Assembly: GCF_020524035.2 (NCBI RefSeq)
Contig: NZ_CP129013.1
Location: 310,001-374,000 of the forward strand
Reading direction: 5' to 3'
Source: Bacillus carboniphilus
Lineage (GTDB): Bacteria; Bacillota; Bacilli; Bacillales; JAIVKR01
Length of the DNA stretch: 64,000 bases
Below are positions 19,211 through 28,042 of the stretch, one piece after another. Under the pieces are notes generated by a model. It did not search any database. It worked only from the letters and a program-made list of their open reading frames with translations, and had not been told where the DNA came from. Position numbers and translations under genes: made by a program. The number at the start of each line of letters is the position of its first letter. The stretch's first letter is position 1.

Positions 19211-19337
19211 TAAAACTGCTAGGGGAGCCTTTAGGAAAAAGTACGATAATGTACATATAAAAGGCTGAGATTAAAGTGAAACTTTAAGACTCTTAGAACC
19301 TGATTCTGGATTATACCAGCGTAGGGAAGTGGTTTGT
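19211..19337 (+). promoter_or_regulatory. TPP (thiamine pyrophosphate) riboswitch
   Basis: The conserved core is clear: TAGGGGAGCC, then GGCTGAGA (19263-19270), then GACTCTTAGAACCTGATTC, then GGATTATACCAGCGTAGGGA. A 3' segment AGTGGTTTGT (19329-19338) is complementary to ACAAAACCACT (19361-19371), the 5' arm of the downstream terminator, so it can act as antiterminator when TPP is absent. It controls the thi operon starting at tenI by transcription attenuation. Confidence 0.96.
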
Positions 19338-19362
19338 GTACGTTTCTTTATGTAGCGTTTAC

Positions 19363-19397
19363 AAAACCACTTTCTTTTTTCAGAGAGTGGTTTTTTT
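19363..19397 (+). terminator. Riboswitch-controlled terminator
   Basis: AAACCACTTTC and GAGAGTGGTTT pair, followed by T7, between the TPP aptamer and tenI. Confidence 0.9.
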
Positions 19398-19430
19398 ATG
19401 TTTTTGACAAACAACTCATAATAAAGGATA

Positions 19431-20046
19431 GTGAGTCAAGCCAATATGCTTATACACGCGATAACTGATGATCGTCTTCCTGTTTCCCAATTGGCAAAGA
19501 AAATAGAAGACATTAGCCAAAAAGTAGATGGGATTCAAATTAGGGAGAAAAAGAAATCAGATCAACAATGGAGAACTTTACTTAATATGCTGTTAGAGAG
19601 AGGTGTGCAGAAAGAGAAGTTGATTATTAATCACCGTCTCAATATTGCAATGGAATTTGGAATTAATCAAATTCATTTACCTATAAATAGTTATCAGGTT
19701 GAAGAAGCAAAAAAAATAAATCCAAATTTTACAATAGGGGTCTCAGTACATAGTAAAGAAGAGGCAAGGAATCGACTAAATGAAAAGATTGATTATTTAT
19801 ATTATGGGAATGTGTTTAAAACATCCTGTAAGCCAGGAAAGAAGGGAAAAGGGAATCAGTCTTTAGAAGAAATTGTTCAAATAAGTACCGTCCCTATATT
19901 TGCGATAGGTGGGATTGATCATCAATCTATTCCAAAAATTAATCAAAAGAAAGTGGCTGGAGTTGCCGTAAGGTCCTTTATTTTTTCAAGTATCGATCCT
20001 GTTTCCGCCATTTTACTTTTGAAAGGAAGAGGGGGAACTTCATTGA
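19431..20046 (+). CDS. tenI: Thiazole tautomerase TenI (thiamine phosphate synthase-like)
   Basis: A TIM-barrel protein that aromatises the thiazole product of ThiG. It starts at GTG 19431 or ATG 19446 (MLIHAITDDRLP fits the family start). Family motifs include GIQIREKK, IINHRLNIAMEFGINQIHLP and IFAIGGIDHQSI. In the given sequence it has no stop before thiO and reads on in frame. If one G of the G5 run (20032-20036) is removed, it ends RGELH with TGA at 20044-20046, overlapping the thiO TTG start. TenA, usually upstream in B. subtilis, is absent. Confidence 0.85.
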
Positions 20047-21156
20047 ATTTTGATTTAGGTGTGATTGGTGGAGGAATCATCGGTCAGTCGATTGCCTATC
20101 AACTAGCTAAAGAAGGGCTTAAAGTTGTAGTATTTGATAACGGTCAACTTCAATCACAAGCAACCAATGCAGCTGCTGGAATGTTAGGTGTCCATACGGA
20201 AAATGAAGAGCAAGATCTTTTTTATGACTTTTGTCGAGAAAGTCGAGATTTACTCCCGCTCTTATCAGAAGAATTATATGAAGAAACAGGTATTGATATT
20301 GAACATGTCCAAACGGGGATGTATCGTTTATCGTTACAGGAGCAAGAAAGGGATTCCTTTAAAGGATTGGGTGCAAGAGTATTCTGAGATTGCTTGGCAT
20401 GATTATAAGGAAATCAACCGTCGTGAACCATGTATATCAGAGAGTATACATGGTGGAGTATTTATGCCAAACGATGGTCATGTTTCCCCGGTAAATCTTC
20501 TTTTCGCCTTTAGACGCGGAGCTTATCAACTAGGTGCCGTAACTTTTGATGAAACAACTGTAATGGATGTAAAACCAGTTGAAGATTACGTTGAAATTCA
20601 TACAGATAAGGGAATTTTTCAGACGAAGCAAGTTGTGATCGCATCTGGAGTTTGGAGCGGTTTTTTCTTTGAGAAGTTAGGGTTATCAAATGTAATGCAT
20701 CCTGTAAAAGGGGAATGCTTATCCGTAATGCCGAAGAGAAAGCTATGTACGAATACACTATTTTATGAGGATTGTTATATTGTGCCTAAACGGGACGGCA
20801 GAATGATTATTGGAGCTTCGTCAAAAGCGGGAGATTGGACAGATGGCTGTTCTACTCATTCTGTTCAACAGTTGTTATCAAAAGCGTATAACCTTATACC
20901 AGAATTGACCTCTGCAACATTAATCAATAGTTGGTATGGAATAAGGCCGGATACAAAGGATCATAAACCGATTATTGGAAAACACCCTGACCATGATCAT
21001 GTGTATTTTGCTACAGGCCATTATCGCAATGGGATATTACTTGCCCCAATGACAGGGAGACTCATGAAAGAAATGATAGTAAATAAAACAGGTGAGTTTG
21101 ATCAATTTAAGAAGGAATTTTCCATTGAACGTTTTAAGAAGGAGGCGATTACATGA
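20043..21156 (+). pseudogene. thiO: Glycine oxidase ThiO (frameshifted)
   Basis: An FAD enzyme that oxidises glycine to iminoglycine for thiazole synthesis. The TTG start at 20043 has GGAAGAGGGGG upstream and gives LNFDLGVIGGGIIGQSIAY with the GxGxxG dinucleotide loop. The frame breaks near AAAGGG (20347-20352). Removing one base gives QERIPLKDWVQEYSE and continues to 21156 with VVIASGVWSGFFFEKLGL, PVKGECLSV, IVPKRDGRMIIGAS and GHYRNGILLAPMTG. Joined length is about 370 aa, standard. Its stop overlaps the thiS start. Confidence 0.88.
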
Positions 21157-21359
21157 TGAAACTATTGCTAAATGGGCAAGAGGTCGAAATTTCAGAAGAC
21201 AATTTAACAATAAGTAAGCTTCTGCAACATTATGATATAAGCGAAAAAATAGCCATTGTGGAACAGAATGAACAAGTTGTAAGTAAAGAAAAATATTCAC
21301 AGCAACCAATTGTTGATGGTGACCGAATAGAAATCGTTCATTTCGTAGGAGGAGGATGA
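21153..21359 (+). CDS. thiS: Sulfur carrier protein ThiS
   Basis: A small ubiquitin-fold protein whose C-terminal glycine is adenylated by ThiF and converted to a thiocarboxylate, the sulfur donor for thiazole. The product has 68 aa and ends VHFVGGG, with the needed Gly-Gly tail. The start ATGATG overlaps the thiO stop and follows GAAGGAGG. The stop overlaps the thiG start (ATGA), showing tight translational coupling. Confidence 0.95.
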   Translation: MMKLLLNGQEVEISEDNLTISKLLQHYDISEKIAIVEQNEQVVSKEKYSQQPIVDGDRIEIVHFVGGG

Positions 21360-22129
21360 AAATATTAAAAATAGAAAATAAACAATTCCATTCAAGGTTA
21401 TTATTAGGGACAGGGAAATACCCCGATTTTGAAACACAATATCAAGCTGTAACAGAATCCAAAACAGAAATATTAACATTTGCCGTAAGAAGAATGGATA
21501 TTTTTGAAAAGTCACAGCCTAACCTACTAGAAAAGTTAGATTTGAATAAATATACGTTGCTTCCAAATACAGCAGGAGCTAAAACGGCAGAAGAAGCCGT
21601 TCGAATTGCGCGCTTAGCTAAAGCTTCAGGGCTTTGCGATATGATTAAAGTGGAAGTGATTGGCTGTGATAAAACGTTGTTACCTGATCCAATTGAAACG
21701 GTAAAAGCATCTGAAATTCTATTAGATGAAGGATTTATTGTTTTACCGTACATATACGATGATGTTGTTTTAGCGAGAAGGCTAGAGGAATTAGGTGTTC
21801 ATGCCATAATGCCAGGAGCTTCTCCTATTGGTTCGGGCCAAGGGATTATAAATCCATTAAACTTACAATTCATTATTGACCAAGCGAGCGTTCCCGTTAT
21901 CGTAGATGCAGGTATCGGATCTGCTTCTGATGCCGCACTTGCCATGGAATTAGGAGCTGATGGTGTACTTTTGAACACTGCTGTAGCTGGAGCAAAGAAT
22001 CCTGTGCAAATGGCTAAGGCGATGAAATTAGCCATTGAAGCTGGAAGATTAAGCTTCGAAGCTGGTCGTATCGAAAAGAAAACCTATGCTCGTCCAAGTA
22101 GTCCTTCAGAAGGGATGTTCACTTCATAA
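21356..22129 (+). CDS. thiG: Thiazole synthase ThiG
   Basis: Builds the thiazole phosphate from deoxyxylulose phosphate, iminoglycine and ThiS thiocarboxylate. The product has 257 aa. The Schiff-base lysine lies in [11 protein letters not shown]. The phosphate loop PIGSGQGI and [28 protein letters not shown] are family motifs. The usual LGAPIGSG stretch reads PGASPIGSG here, a minor variation. It overlaps thiS at ATGA, and its stop TAA shares a base with the thiF start. Confidence 0.95.
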   Translation: MKILKIENKQFHSRLLLGTGKYPDFETQYQAVTESKTEILTFAVRRMDIFEKSQPNLLEKLDLNKYTLLPNTAGAKTAEEAVRIARLAKASGLCDMIKVEVIGCDKTLLPDPIETVKASEILLDEGFIVLPYIYDDVVLARRLEELGVHAIMPGASPIGSGQGIINPLNLQFIIDQASVPVIVDAGIGSASDAALAMELGADGVLLNTAVAGAKNPVQMAKAMKLAIEAGRLSFEAGRIEKKTYARPSSPSEGMFTS

Positions 22130-23130
22130 TGGAGCGTTATTCTAGACAAATGTTATTTGATCCTATTGGAGAAATAGGTCAAAACCAAATTAGCTCGACA
22201 CGAATTTTACTTGTCGGTGCTGGGGCATTAGGAAGTGCAAATGCTGAAATGCTCGTTCGTGCAGGAGTAAAGGAAATAACGATTATTGACCGAGATTACG
22301 TGGATTACTCAAATCTTCAACGTCAACAGTTGTATAGTGAACGAGATGTTGAGGACCATCTTCCTAAAGCTATTGCTGCTGAAAAACGTTTAAGTCAAAT
22401 TAATAGCCATGTCAAAATTACTGGGGTTGTCGATGATTTTTCGGCTCATAACGCAGAAAAACTAGTCAGTCATGTTGATTTGATTATAGATGGAACCGAT
22501 AATTTTGAAACTAGATTTCTAATAAACGATTTAGCTATTAAAAAAGAGATTCCATGGATTTATGGAGGGTGCGTAGGCAGTTATGGGATGACGTTTGCTA
22601 TAATTCCAGGAAAGACTCCTTGTTTGCATTGCTTGTTAAAAGAACTCCCTTTGCAGGGAGTTACCTGTGAGACGAGAGGTGTCATTAGCCCAGTCGTCCA
22701 AGTGGTTGCAGCTCATCAAGCGACTTTAGCATTGAAATGGATGGTGGGAGAGCGTATTGATTCCACGATTACTTCCTTTGATTTATGGTCAAATCAAAAT
22801 ACATCCATGCATTTTGATTCGTTTAAGGATGAACATTGTGAAACGTGTGGAAGAACGCCAACTTATCCATATTTACAAGGTGAGCAAACATCGAAAACAG
22901 CGGTTCTTTGTGGAAGAGATACTGTACAGATTCGGTCAAATCCCCTTCCTTTACAAACAATAGCCAAAAGGATTAAACCTCATGTTCATAAGCTTATTAT
23001 CAATGATTATTTGTTATCATTTTCCACCGATACGTATCGAATTGTTTTATTTCAAGATGGAAGAGCTTTAATTCATGGGACAAAAAATATACACGAAGCG
23101 AAAACGTTTTATCATAAATGGATTGGTTGA
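22129..23130 (+). CDS. thiF: ThiS adenylyltransferase ThiF
   Basis: An E1-like enzyme that adenylates the ThiS C-terminus with ATP. The 333-aa protein starts [10 protein letters not shown] and has the nucleotide loop GAGALGSANAEML. Two Cys pairs for zinc are visible: CLHC after GKTP, and CETC before GRTP. The conserved GVTCETRGVISP holds the cysteine analogous to the E1 active site. The C-terminal tail of about 70 aa is longer than minimal MoeB. It follows thiG directly and precedes thiD by about 40 bp. Confidence 0.94.
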   Translation: MERYSRQMLFDPIGEIGQNQISSTRILLVGAGALGSANAEMLVRAGVKEITIIDRDYVDYSNLQRQQLYSERDVEDHLPKAIAAEKRLSQINSHVKITGVVDDFSAHNAEKLVSHVDLIIDGTDNFETRFLINDLAIKKEIPWIYGGCVGSYGMTFAIIPGKTPCLHCLLKELPLQGVTCETRGVISPVVQVVAAHQATLALKWMVGERIDSTITSFDLWSNQNTSMHFDSFKDEHCETCGRTPTYPYLQGEQTSKTAVLCGRDTVQIRSNPLPLQTIAKRIKPHVHKLIINDYLLSFSTDTYRIVLFQDGRALIHGTKNIHEAKTFYHKWIG

Positions 23131-23171
23131 ACAGATTAAAATGAATAAGAGGAAATGGGGATATTACAGGG

Positions 23172-23981
23172 ATGAATGAAATAAAAAAAGTGTTAACAAT
23201 AGCAGGATCAGATTCTGGTGGGGGAGCTGGAATACAAGCAGACATAAAAACATTTCAACAGTTTCACGTATTTGGAATGACTGCCATTACGGCTGTTACG
23301 GCCCAAAATACAACAGGTGTTCAGGGGATTTATCCTCTCGCTTTAGAAGGAATCTCTAAACAAATTGATGCCGTTGCAACAGATTTGCGCCCTGATGCGG
23401 TTAAAACGGGTATGCTTTTTAATGAAGAAGTAATAGAATTAGTCTCCACAAAAGTGAAAGAACACAAAATAACGCAACTAGTGATTGATCCCGTGATGAT
23501 TGCTAAAGGAGGACAACCTCTTTTGCAGTCAACTGCTGTAAGGAGCATGAAAGAAAAGCTTATTCCTCAAGCTTGCGTCATTACCCCAAATATACCTGAA
23601 GCTGAAGCGTTAGTTGGAATGAAAATTGAACGTTTAGATGATCGGAAGAAAGCTGCGAAAGCTCTTCATAACTTAGGAGCTAAAAATGTCATCATAAAAG
23701 GTGGGCATGATTCAAATGACCAAAAAGTAGTGGACCTTTTATATGATGGAGAAGAGTTTCATTACTTTGAAGGGGAGCGTGTAAACACTCCACATACCCA
23801 TGGAACTGGTTGTACGTTTTCAGCAGCTTTAACTGCGTGTCTTGCAAAAGGTTCTTCGATTGTCGAGGCGACTGAGATTGCTAAAAATTATATACAAGAG
23901 GCGATTCAGAATACACTTCATTTTGGTTCAGGGCATGGTCCAACAAATCATTGGGCTTACCATATGAAAAAAATCGATTGA
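23172..23981 (+). CDS. thiD: Hydroxymethylpyrimidine/phosphomethylpyrimidine kinase ThiD
   Basis: Phosphorylates HMP and HMP-P to supply the pyrimidine half of thiamine. The 269-aa ribokinase-fold protein has IAGSDSGGGAGIQADIKTF near the N-terminus, PVMIAKGG, VITPNIPEAEALVG, and the anion-hole motif THGTGCTFSAAL. It is the last gene of the thi operon, closed by a strong terminator. Together with tenI-thiOSGF it completes thiazole and HMP kinase steps. thiC and thiE are not in the window. Confidence 0.95.
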   Translation: MNEIKKVLTIAGSDSGGGAGIQADIKTFQQFHVFGMTAITAVTAQNTTGVQGIYPLALEGISKQIDAVATDLRPDAVKTGMLFNEEVIELVSTKVKEHKITQLVIDPVMIAKGGQPLLQSTAVRSMKEKLIPQACVITPNIPEAEALVGMKIERLDDRKKAAKALHNLGAKNVIIKGGHDSNDQKVVDLLYDGEEFHYFEGERVNTPHTHGTGCTFSAALTACLAKGSSIVEATEIAKNYIQEAIQNTLHFGSGHGPTNHWAYHMKKID

Positions 23982-23988
23982 AATAAGA

Positions 23989-24017
23989 GGAACATACGGC
24001 ATTGTATGTTCCTTTTT
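23989..24017 (+). terminator. Terminator of thi operon
   Basis: GGAACATAC and GTATGTTCC with a 6-nt loop, followed by T5. Confidence 0.9.
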
Positions 24018-24037
24018 ACTTTAAGAAAAATCAATGA

Positions 24038-24060
24038 TATAATTAAGACTAGGTTCTAAT
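24038..24060 (+). promoter_or_regulatory. fabI promoter -10 and FapR operator
   Basis: TATAAT (24038-24043) is overlapped on its downstream side by ATTAAGACTAGGTTCTAAT. Its reverse complement, TTAGAACCTAGTCTTAAT, closely matches the FapR box TTAGTACCWRGTMYTAAT. FapR represses fatty-acid genes until malonyl-CoA binds it. Position over the start site is typical for FapR control of fabI. Confidence 0.8.
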
Positions 24061-24068
24061 AACATGTA

Positions 24069-24173
24069 ATAAGAAAAGTTCAAGCGCACGCCCTTTTAGC
24101 AACGAAGGGTAAAATAGGAACGTCAACGTTTGCACATCATGTGCGTCTGAGTTGCTGGGCGATGAAGCTGGAC
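24069..24173 (+). repeat. B-family repeat copy without modules, in the fabI leader
   Basis: TAAGAAAAG, then AAGCGCACGCCC and TTTAGCAACG, match one end of the 55.1-kb B element. GAGTTGCTGGGCGATGAAGC matches the other end, seen at 27.8 kb. The RUCCU modules between are deleted. It lies between the FapR-controlled promoter and the fabI ribosome site, so it is part of the leader RNA. Confidence 0.65.
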
Positions 24174-24244
24174 ACCGGTTAAAACCACAAGCTAAATAAG
24201 AACCTATTTATATATTTTTTTAAATTAAATATAGGAGGATTGCA

Positions 24245-25021
24245 ATGAATCTTTCATTAGAAGGTAAGAATATTGTTGTCATGGGTGTTGCTAATAAACG
24301 AAGTATTGCTTGGGGAATCGCACGTTCTTTACATAATGCTGGTGCACGGATAATTTTTACGTATGCTACAGAAAGGTTAGAAAAATCTGTAAGACAATTA
24401 GTCGAAAGCTTAGAATCTGATCAACATATGATTATCCCATGTGATGTTACGGATGATAAAGATATTGCTAATTGTTTTGCTTCCATTAAAGAGAAAGTTG
24501 GAGTAGTGCACGGTTTAGCTCATTGCATTGCTTTTGCCAACACGGATGAGTTACGTGGAGAGTATCTAAATACGACTAGAGATGGCTTTTTACTAGCCCA
24601 GAATATTAGTGCTTACTCTTTAACAGCGGTGGTCAAAGAAGCTCGACCATTAATGACTGAAGGGGGAAGTATTGTCACCATGACTTACTTAGGCGGCGAG
24701 CGAGTGGTGGAAAATTATAATGTCATGGGTGTTGCTAAAGCTTCACTAGAAGCAAGCGTGAAATATTTAGCTGAAGATGTTGGAAAAGAAAATATTCGCG
24801 TAAATGCCATCTCTGCAGGACCGATCCGAACATTAGCTGCAAAAGGAGTTGGAGATTTAAATACCATTTTAAAAGACATAGAAGAAAGAGCACCACTTCG
24901 TCGTACTACATCACAAGAAGAGGTTGGGGATACAGCATTGTTCCTGTTCAGTGATTTATCGCGTGGAGTGACGGGTGAAAATATTCATGTGGATTCAGGG
25001 TTTCATATTATTGGAAGGTAA
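24245..25021 (+). CDS. fabI: Enoyl-[acyl-carrier-protein] reductase (NADH) FabI
   Basis: Reduces enoyl-ACP in the last step of each fatty-acid elongation cycle. The 258-aa SDR-fold protein starts MNLSLEGKNIVVMGVANKRS, the FabI nucleotide motif. The active-site pair is Tyr-x6-Lys in YNVMGVAKASLE. RVNAISAGPIRTLAAKGV and the SRGVTGENIHVDSGFHI tail are typical. AGGAGG precedes the ATG. It stands alone downstream of a FapR operator and is closed by a terminator. Confidence 0.95.
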   Translation: MNLSLEGKNIVVMGVANKRSIAWGIARSLHNAGARIIFTYATERLEKSVRQLVESLESDQHMIIPCDVTDDKDIANCFASIKEKVGVVHGLAHCIAFANTDELRGEYLNTTRDGFLLAQNISAYSLTAVVKEARPLMTEGGSIVTMTYLGGERVVENYNVMGVAKASLEASVKYLAEDVGKENIRVNAISAGPIRTLAAKGVGDLNTILKDIEERAPLRRTTSQEEVGDTALFLFSDLSRGVTGENIHVDSGFHIIGR

Positions 25022-25214
25022 AGAATTATGGGTTTAAGATAATGGTGAAAGTTTGGCTTTTAACCTTTTAATTAAACCAATGTTTTTTGTTACACATAGA
25101 TCAAACATGAAAGCTTCCTATAGAAATGAGGTCTGGTCAAGACTCTGTAATGTGAGGGACTAGTAAGGAAGGTTGCCAAGTCGTCCCCAGAAATTGAATG
25201 TATTTTAGTATCTT

Positions 25215-25265
25215 AAAAAGTGCAAGTCCTTGTTAATTGGGGTCCTTGCACTTTTGTTTTTTTTA
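25215..25265 (+). terminator. Terminator after fabI
   Basis: AAAGTGCAAG and CTTGCACTTT with a T-rich tail. The preceding 25022-25214 bases show nothing else I can name. Confidence 0.8.
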
Positions 25266-25345
25266 TATTACGTTCAAATTCCTCTTGATTCTGAATATAC
25301 ATGATAAGAGATTAAATTATCTTTAATTAGAGGAGGTATTTTTTA

Positions 25346-25741
25346 ATGCCTAAACAGCCTAAAGTAGAGCCCTTACATTACATTGTGCAGCCTAAAATAT
25401 CTTATAAACAACCGAAGATGCAAGACTCTTTTCAAAAGAAACTGAAATATAAGAAGATAGAGGAGACCACTGAAAATCAGAAAATGGATAAGCAAGTGAG
25501 AAAAAAGAATTTATTTCAAACATTAAACCCTCGTGAGAAGATTGAGTTCATACTCAAGCTCCAAGAAAAAGTTCCTCAACCTGAATGTTGTATAACAATT
25601 CAAGATGTAGAAATTAAATGTACTATTCAATCTCTAAAAAGAAATTATGTAGAAGTAAGGAAAACGGCGACAGAAGATATTATGTATTTAAATGTTGAAG
25701 AGATTAAAGATGTTACGATGAAAGATAAAGATCGAGATTAA
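25346..25741 (+). CDS. cotO: Spore coat protein CotO
   Basis: A 131-aa coat protein in the conserved position after fabI (B. subtilis yjbX). The N-terminus is basic, Lys/Gln/Pro-rich (PKQPKVEPLHYIVQPKIS). The C-terminal half LNPREKIEFILKLQEK, then ECCITIQDVEIKCTIQSLKR, is a beta-rich domain conserved in CotO. It is shorter than the roughly 220-aa B. subtilis protein, mainly in the variable middle. CotO takes part in outer-coat and crust encasement. The start follows AGGAGG. Confidence 0.82.
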   Translation: MPKQPKVEPLHYIVQPKISYKQPKMQDSFQKKLKYKKIEETTENQKMDKQVRKKNLFQTLNPREKIEFILKLQEKVPQPECCITIQDVEIKCTIQSLKRNYVEVRKTATEDIMYLNVEEIKDVTMKDKDRD

Positions 25742-25770
25742 AATAATAAACCTCTTGAATTATTTGTGTT

Positions 25771-25796
25771 ACACTTTTCACTTATCCACATATGCT
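25771..25796 (+). promoter_or_regulatory. Candidate sigma-K/sigma-E promoter of yjcA
   Basis: The -10-like CATATGCTA fits CATAnnnTA, and AC lies about 16 bp upstream, ahead of the sporulation gene yjcA. Confidence 0.5.
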
Positions 25797-25816
25797 AATG
25801 AAGAGGGTGAGCTTAT

Positions 25817-26159
25817 ATGGAATGGCAGCTTATGACCTTTCTTTTGCTTGTTTTGGCTTCATTTAGATTAACACGTCTTCTTGTTTTTGATAAAATTACC
25901 TCTTTCATTCGAAAACCTTTTATTGAAGAATATGAAGAAGAAAATGAAGAAGGACAAAATATTACTTTTTGGCGTGTTAAAGGGGAAAGGGATACAAAAG
26001 TTTTTTGGAGAGCTTTTGAGTTGCTACTGGTGCACGGGAGTTTGGAGCTCATTTGGACTTTATATAGGGTATTTATGGTTTCCCTTGATTTTCGAACCAA
26101 TAATCTTTTTATTGGCTATAGCCGGTGCTGCAGGTATCATTGAAAATTTTTTAGACTAA
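25817..26159 (+). pseudogene. yjcA: Sporulation membrane protein YjcA (DUF1360), frameshifted
   Basis: The first frame gives MEWQLMTFLLLVLASFRLTR. The conserved DUF1360 core GELLSCYWCTGVW, and the final hydrophobic IIFLLAIAGAAGIIENFL, lie in a second frame. Removing one base in GGGGAAAGGG (25982-25991) gives KGEGIQKFFGELLSCYWC and a normal protein of about 113 aa with two to three membrane segments. Homologues sit next to coat genes and are sporulation-induced in B. subtilis. The function is unknown. Confidence 0.8.
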
Positions 26160-26368
26160 TAGTTCATTCGATGACCTTCTTAATGAAAAATATGGAATCC
26201 TGTTATTACATGAACATCAAAAGAATATGCCCTTCTTATTTTTTAAGGTGTAGGAATATTAAGGTTGACCTTTTGATGATGCAGACAAAATTGAGTCACT
26301 CTAATTCCCTTTCTTACTATAAGCCACCGTGAAAAAATATAATGAAATTGTAGATGAGGGATAGGTAA

Positions 26369-27688
26369 ATGAAAGAGTCAATTGAAAAAGGGAAAGTAAC
26401 GGTAATTTTAACAAGTTATAATAAACCTAAGACTGTGACTAGTGCAATAGAAAGTGTGATGAACCAAAGTTATAAAAATTGGGAATTATTTATAATGGAT
26501 GATTCTTCAAATATACAGACGCATAATGAAATTAGAAGAATAATTGGATCACTAACGCAACCTTCTGATAAAAGAATATTTTTTTATAATAGTATGGTAA
26601 AGGATCAAGATAGATACAAAACAACTAGATATGCTACTTTAATTAATCAAGCAATTGAATTATCTTCAGGTGAATTTATTACGTATTTAACTGATGATAA
26701 TTATTATCTTAAGAATCGACTTCAAGTTATGGTTCAACATCTGAATCGCTATCCTAAATTTGAAACTGTATATTCAAAACAAGTAATAAAGTTTTTAGAT
26801 GCACGAGGTAAGGTGTTGAAAGAGAGAATTAGGGGTACAAAAGGAATTTTAAATAAACCTCAAAACAAGGTAGATCATTGTTCGGTCATGCATAGAAGAG
26901 TTCTCTGTGAAAGAATAAAAAAGAGATATGGTTCTTGTTGGGATGATGATAGTTCAAATTGGCATAATGGAGATGCGGCTTTTTGGGATAGAATGGTTAA
27001 ATACTCTCCATTCTATCCCATAGATGAAGTATTAGACATATGCTTTAAAACACCCCATTCATTTCAGACACTTAATGCTTATGTTCCTTCAGATTTACCG
27101 AATGGTATTGTTATTAAAGATATGTCTAACCAGTTTTTTCTTATAGAAGATGGGAGTAGAAGATTAATTGAAATAGATAAATTTAAACATAATTATAATC
27201 ATAACGTTGCTGTGAATATTCCAGATCCCATACTTTTAAAGTATCCAATTGGTGAACCAATAAATACAAAAATTTTTAATGAACCGAATCTTTTTCCAAA
27301 CTACCGCTTTGTGTTTGAAGAAGAAACAAGAAAAGTGTATTTTACTGAAAATCATCAAATAAGAAGAATTAGATCTCAAAACTTAAAGAAACATTTTAAT
27401 TTAACCCATAGTAATATGATTGATTTAAAAAAACAGTTTATAAAGAAGTTTCCTATCGGACCAGATGTAGAATGGGAAATTGTCAATAGTAAGTCGATCA
27501 TGGATGGTTTGTTATATAAGTTTAAGTTAAACTATTATGTCGCACAGAACCACAAACTTTGTTTGATACCTAATAAAATACTCAAACGTTTAAAGTATCA
27601 TGAAGGTAGGGCTATACTCTTGAACAGAATTCTAGTTGATCGAATGGAAAAAGGAGTTCCTTTTAATTGGAATGTAAAAAGGTATTAA
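26369..27688 (+). CDS. CgeD-like family 2 glycosyltransferase with C-terminal repeat domain
   Basis: A 439-aa protein. Residues about 1-230 are a GT-A glycosyltransferase: VTVILTSYNKPKTV, IESVMNQSYKNWELFIMDDS, and the acidic YLTDDN motif that binds the sugar nucleotide and metal. Residues about 250-437 hold three diverged units of about 60 aa: FFLIEDGSRRLI ending YPIG, VYFTENHQIRRI ending FPIG, and a third ending KGVPF. This layout recalls CgeD, a B. subtilis spore-surface maturation protein. The gene is transcribed opposite to the sulfotransferase block. The sugar donor is unknown. AT-rich composition suggests an accessory gene. Confidence 0.75.
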   Translation: MKESIEKGKVTVILTSYNKPKTVTSAIESVMNQSYKNWELFIMDDSSNIQTHNEIRRIIGSLTQPSDKRIFFYNSMVKDQDRYKTTRYATLINQAIELSSGEFITYLTDDNYYLKNRLQVMVQHLNRYPKFETVYSKQVIKFLDARGKVLKERIRGTKGILNKPQNKVDHCSVMHRRVLCERIKKRYGSCWDDDSSNWHNGDAAFWDRMVKYSPFYPIDEVLDICFKTPHSFQTLNAYVPSDLPNGIVIKDMSNQFFLIEDGSRRLIEIDKFKHNYNHNVAVNIPDPILLKYPIGEPINTKIFNEPNLFPNYRFVFEEETRKVYFTENHQIRRIRSQNLKKHFNLTHSNMIDLKKQFIKKFPIGPDVEWEIVNSKSIMDGLLYKFKLNYYVAQNHKLCLIPNKILKRLKYHEGRAILLNRILVDRMEKGVPFNWNVKRY

Positions 27689-27701
27689 GAATGAGGAACT
27701 T

Positions 27702-27744
27702 GGACTATTTATTTTCAGAATAAGAAAATAAATAGTCCTTTTTC
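27702..27744 (+). terminator. Terminator after the CgeD-like gene
   Basis: GGACTATTTATTTTC and GAAAATAAATAGTCC with a 7-nt loop and T5. Confidence 0.9.
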
Positions 27745-27795
27745 TAAAGGAAAAAATGTATAAATTTTGTCCTTTATAAGGAGTTTTTTTCATTG

Positions 27796-27935
27796 TTGTC
27801 TAGCTCCCTCGCCCAGCAACTTCGACGCACACGCCTCTAGGAGGGAGGTGGATCTACGTTGGCTACAGGACGTAGCCGTATTTAGTAGATCATCCTCTTC
27901 ATTTTATCAACGTTAGCTTTCGCTTTGCATTTCTT
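27796..27935 (-). repeat. B-family repeat with one RUCCU module
   Basis: Starts TTGTCTAGCTCCCTCGCCC and ends with a weakened form of the CGCTTGCGCTTTTCT end. It contains one complete module on the minus strand. It lies in the 27689-28042 gap between convergent genes, where nothing else is visible after the terminator. Confidence 0.75.
27830..27891 (-). ncRNA. Bacillaceae-1-like RNA module
   Basis: On the minus strand an outer stem GATCTAC/GTAGATC encloses GGCTAC-GTCCT-GTAGCC, followed by an ACCTCC-CTCCT-AGAGGC hairpin. Compared with the 55.2-kb copy (GCCAC/GTGGC), the inner stem covaries. Confidence 0.65.
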
Positions 27936-28042
27936 TACCTTTATGAATACTCGAATCATAAGAACGTATAAATGGAATAAGGTAGGATGAAATTCAAATT
28001 AATCGAATGTCACCTACAGTTGAAACTAAGTTATTGTGTTTT

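Noticed and set aside
24069-24200. Possible riboswitch in the fabI leader
   Set aside because: Its segments match the B-family repeat ends elsewhere in the window, and no known aptamer core is present.
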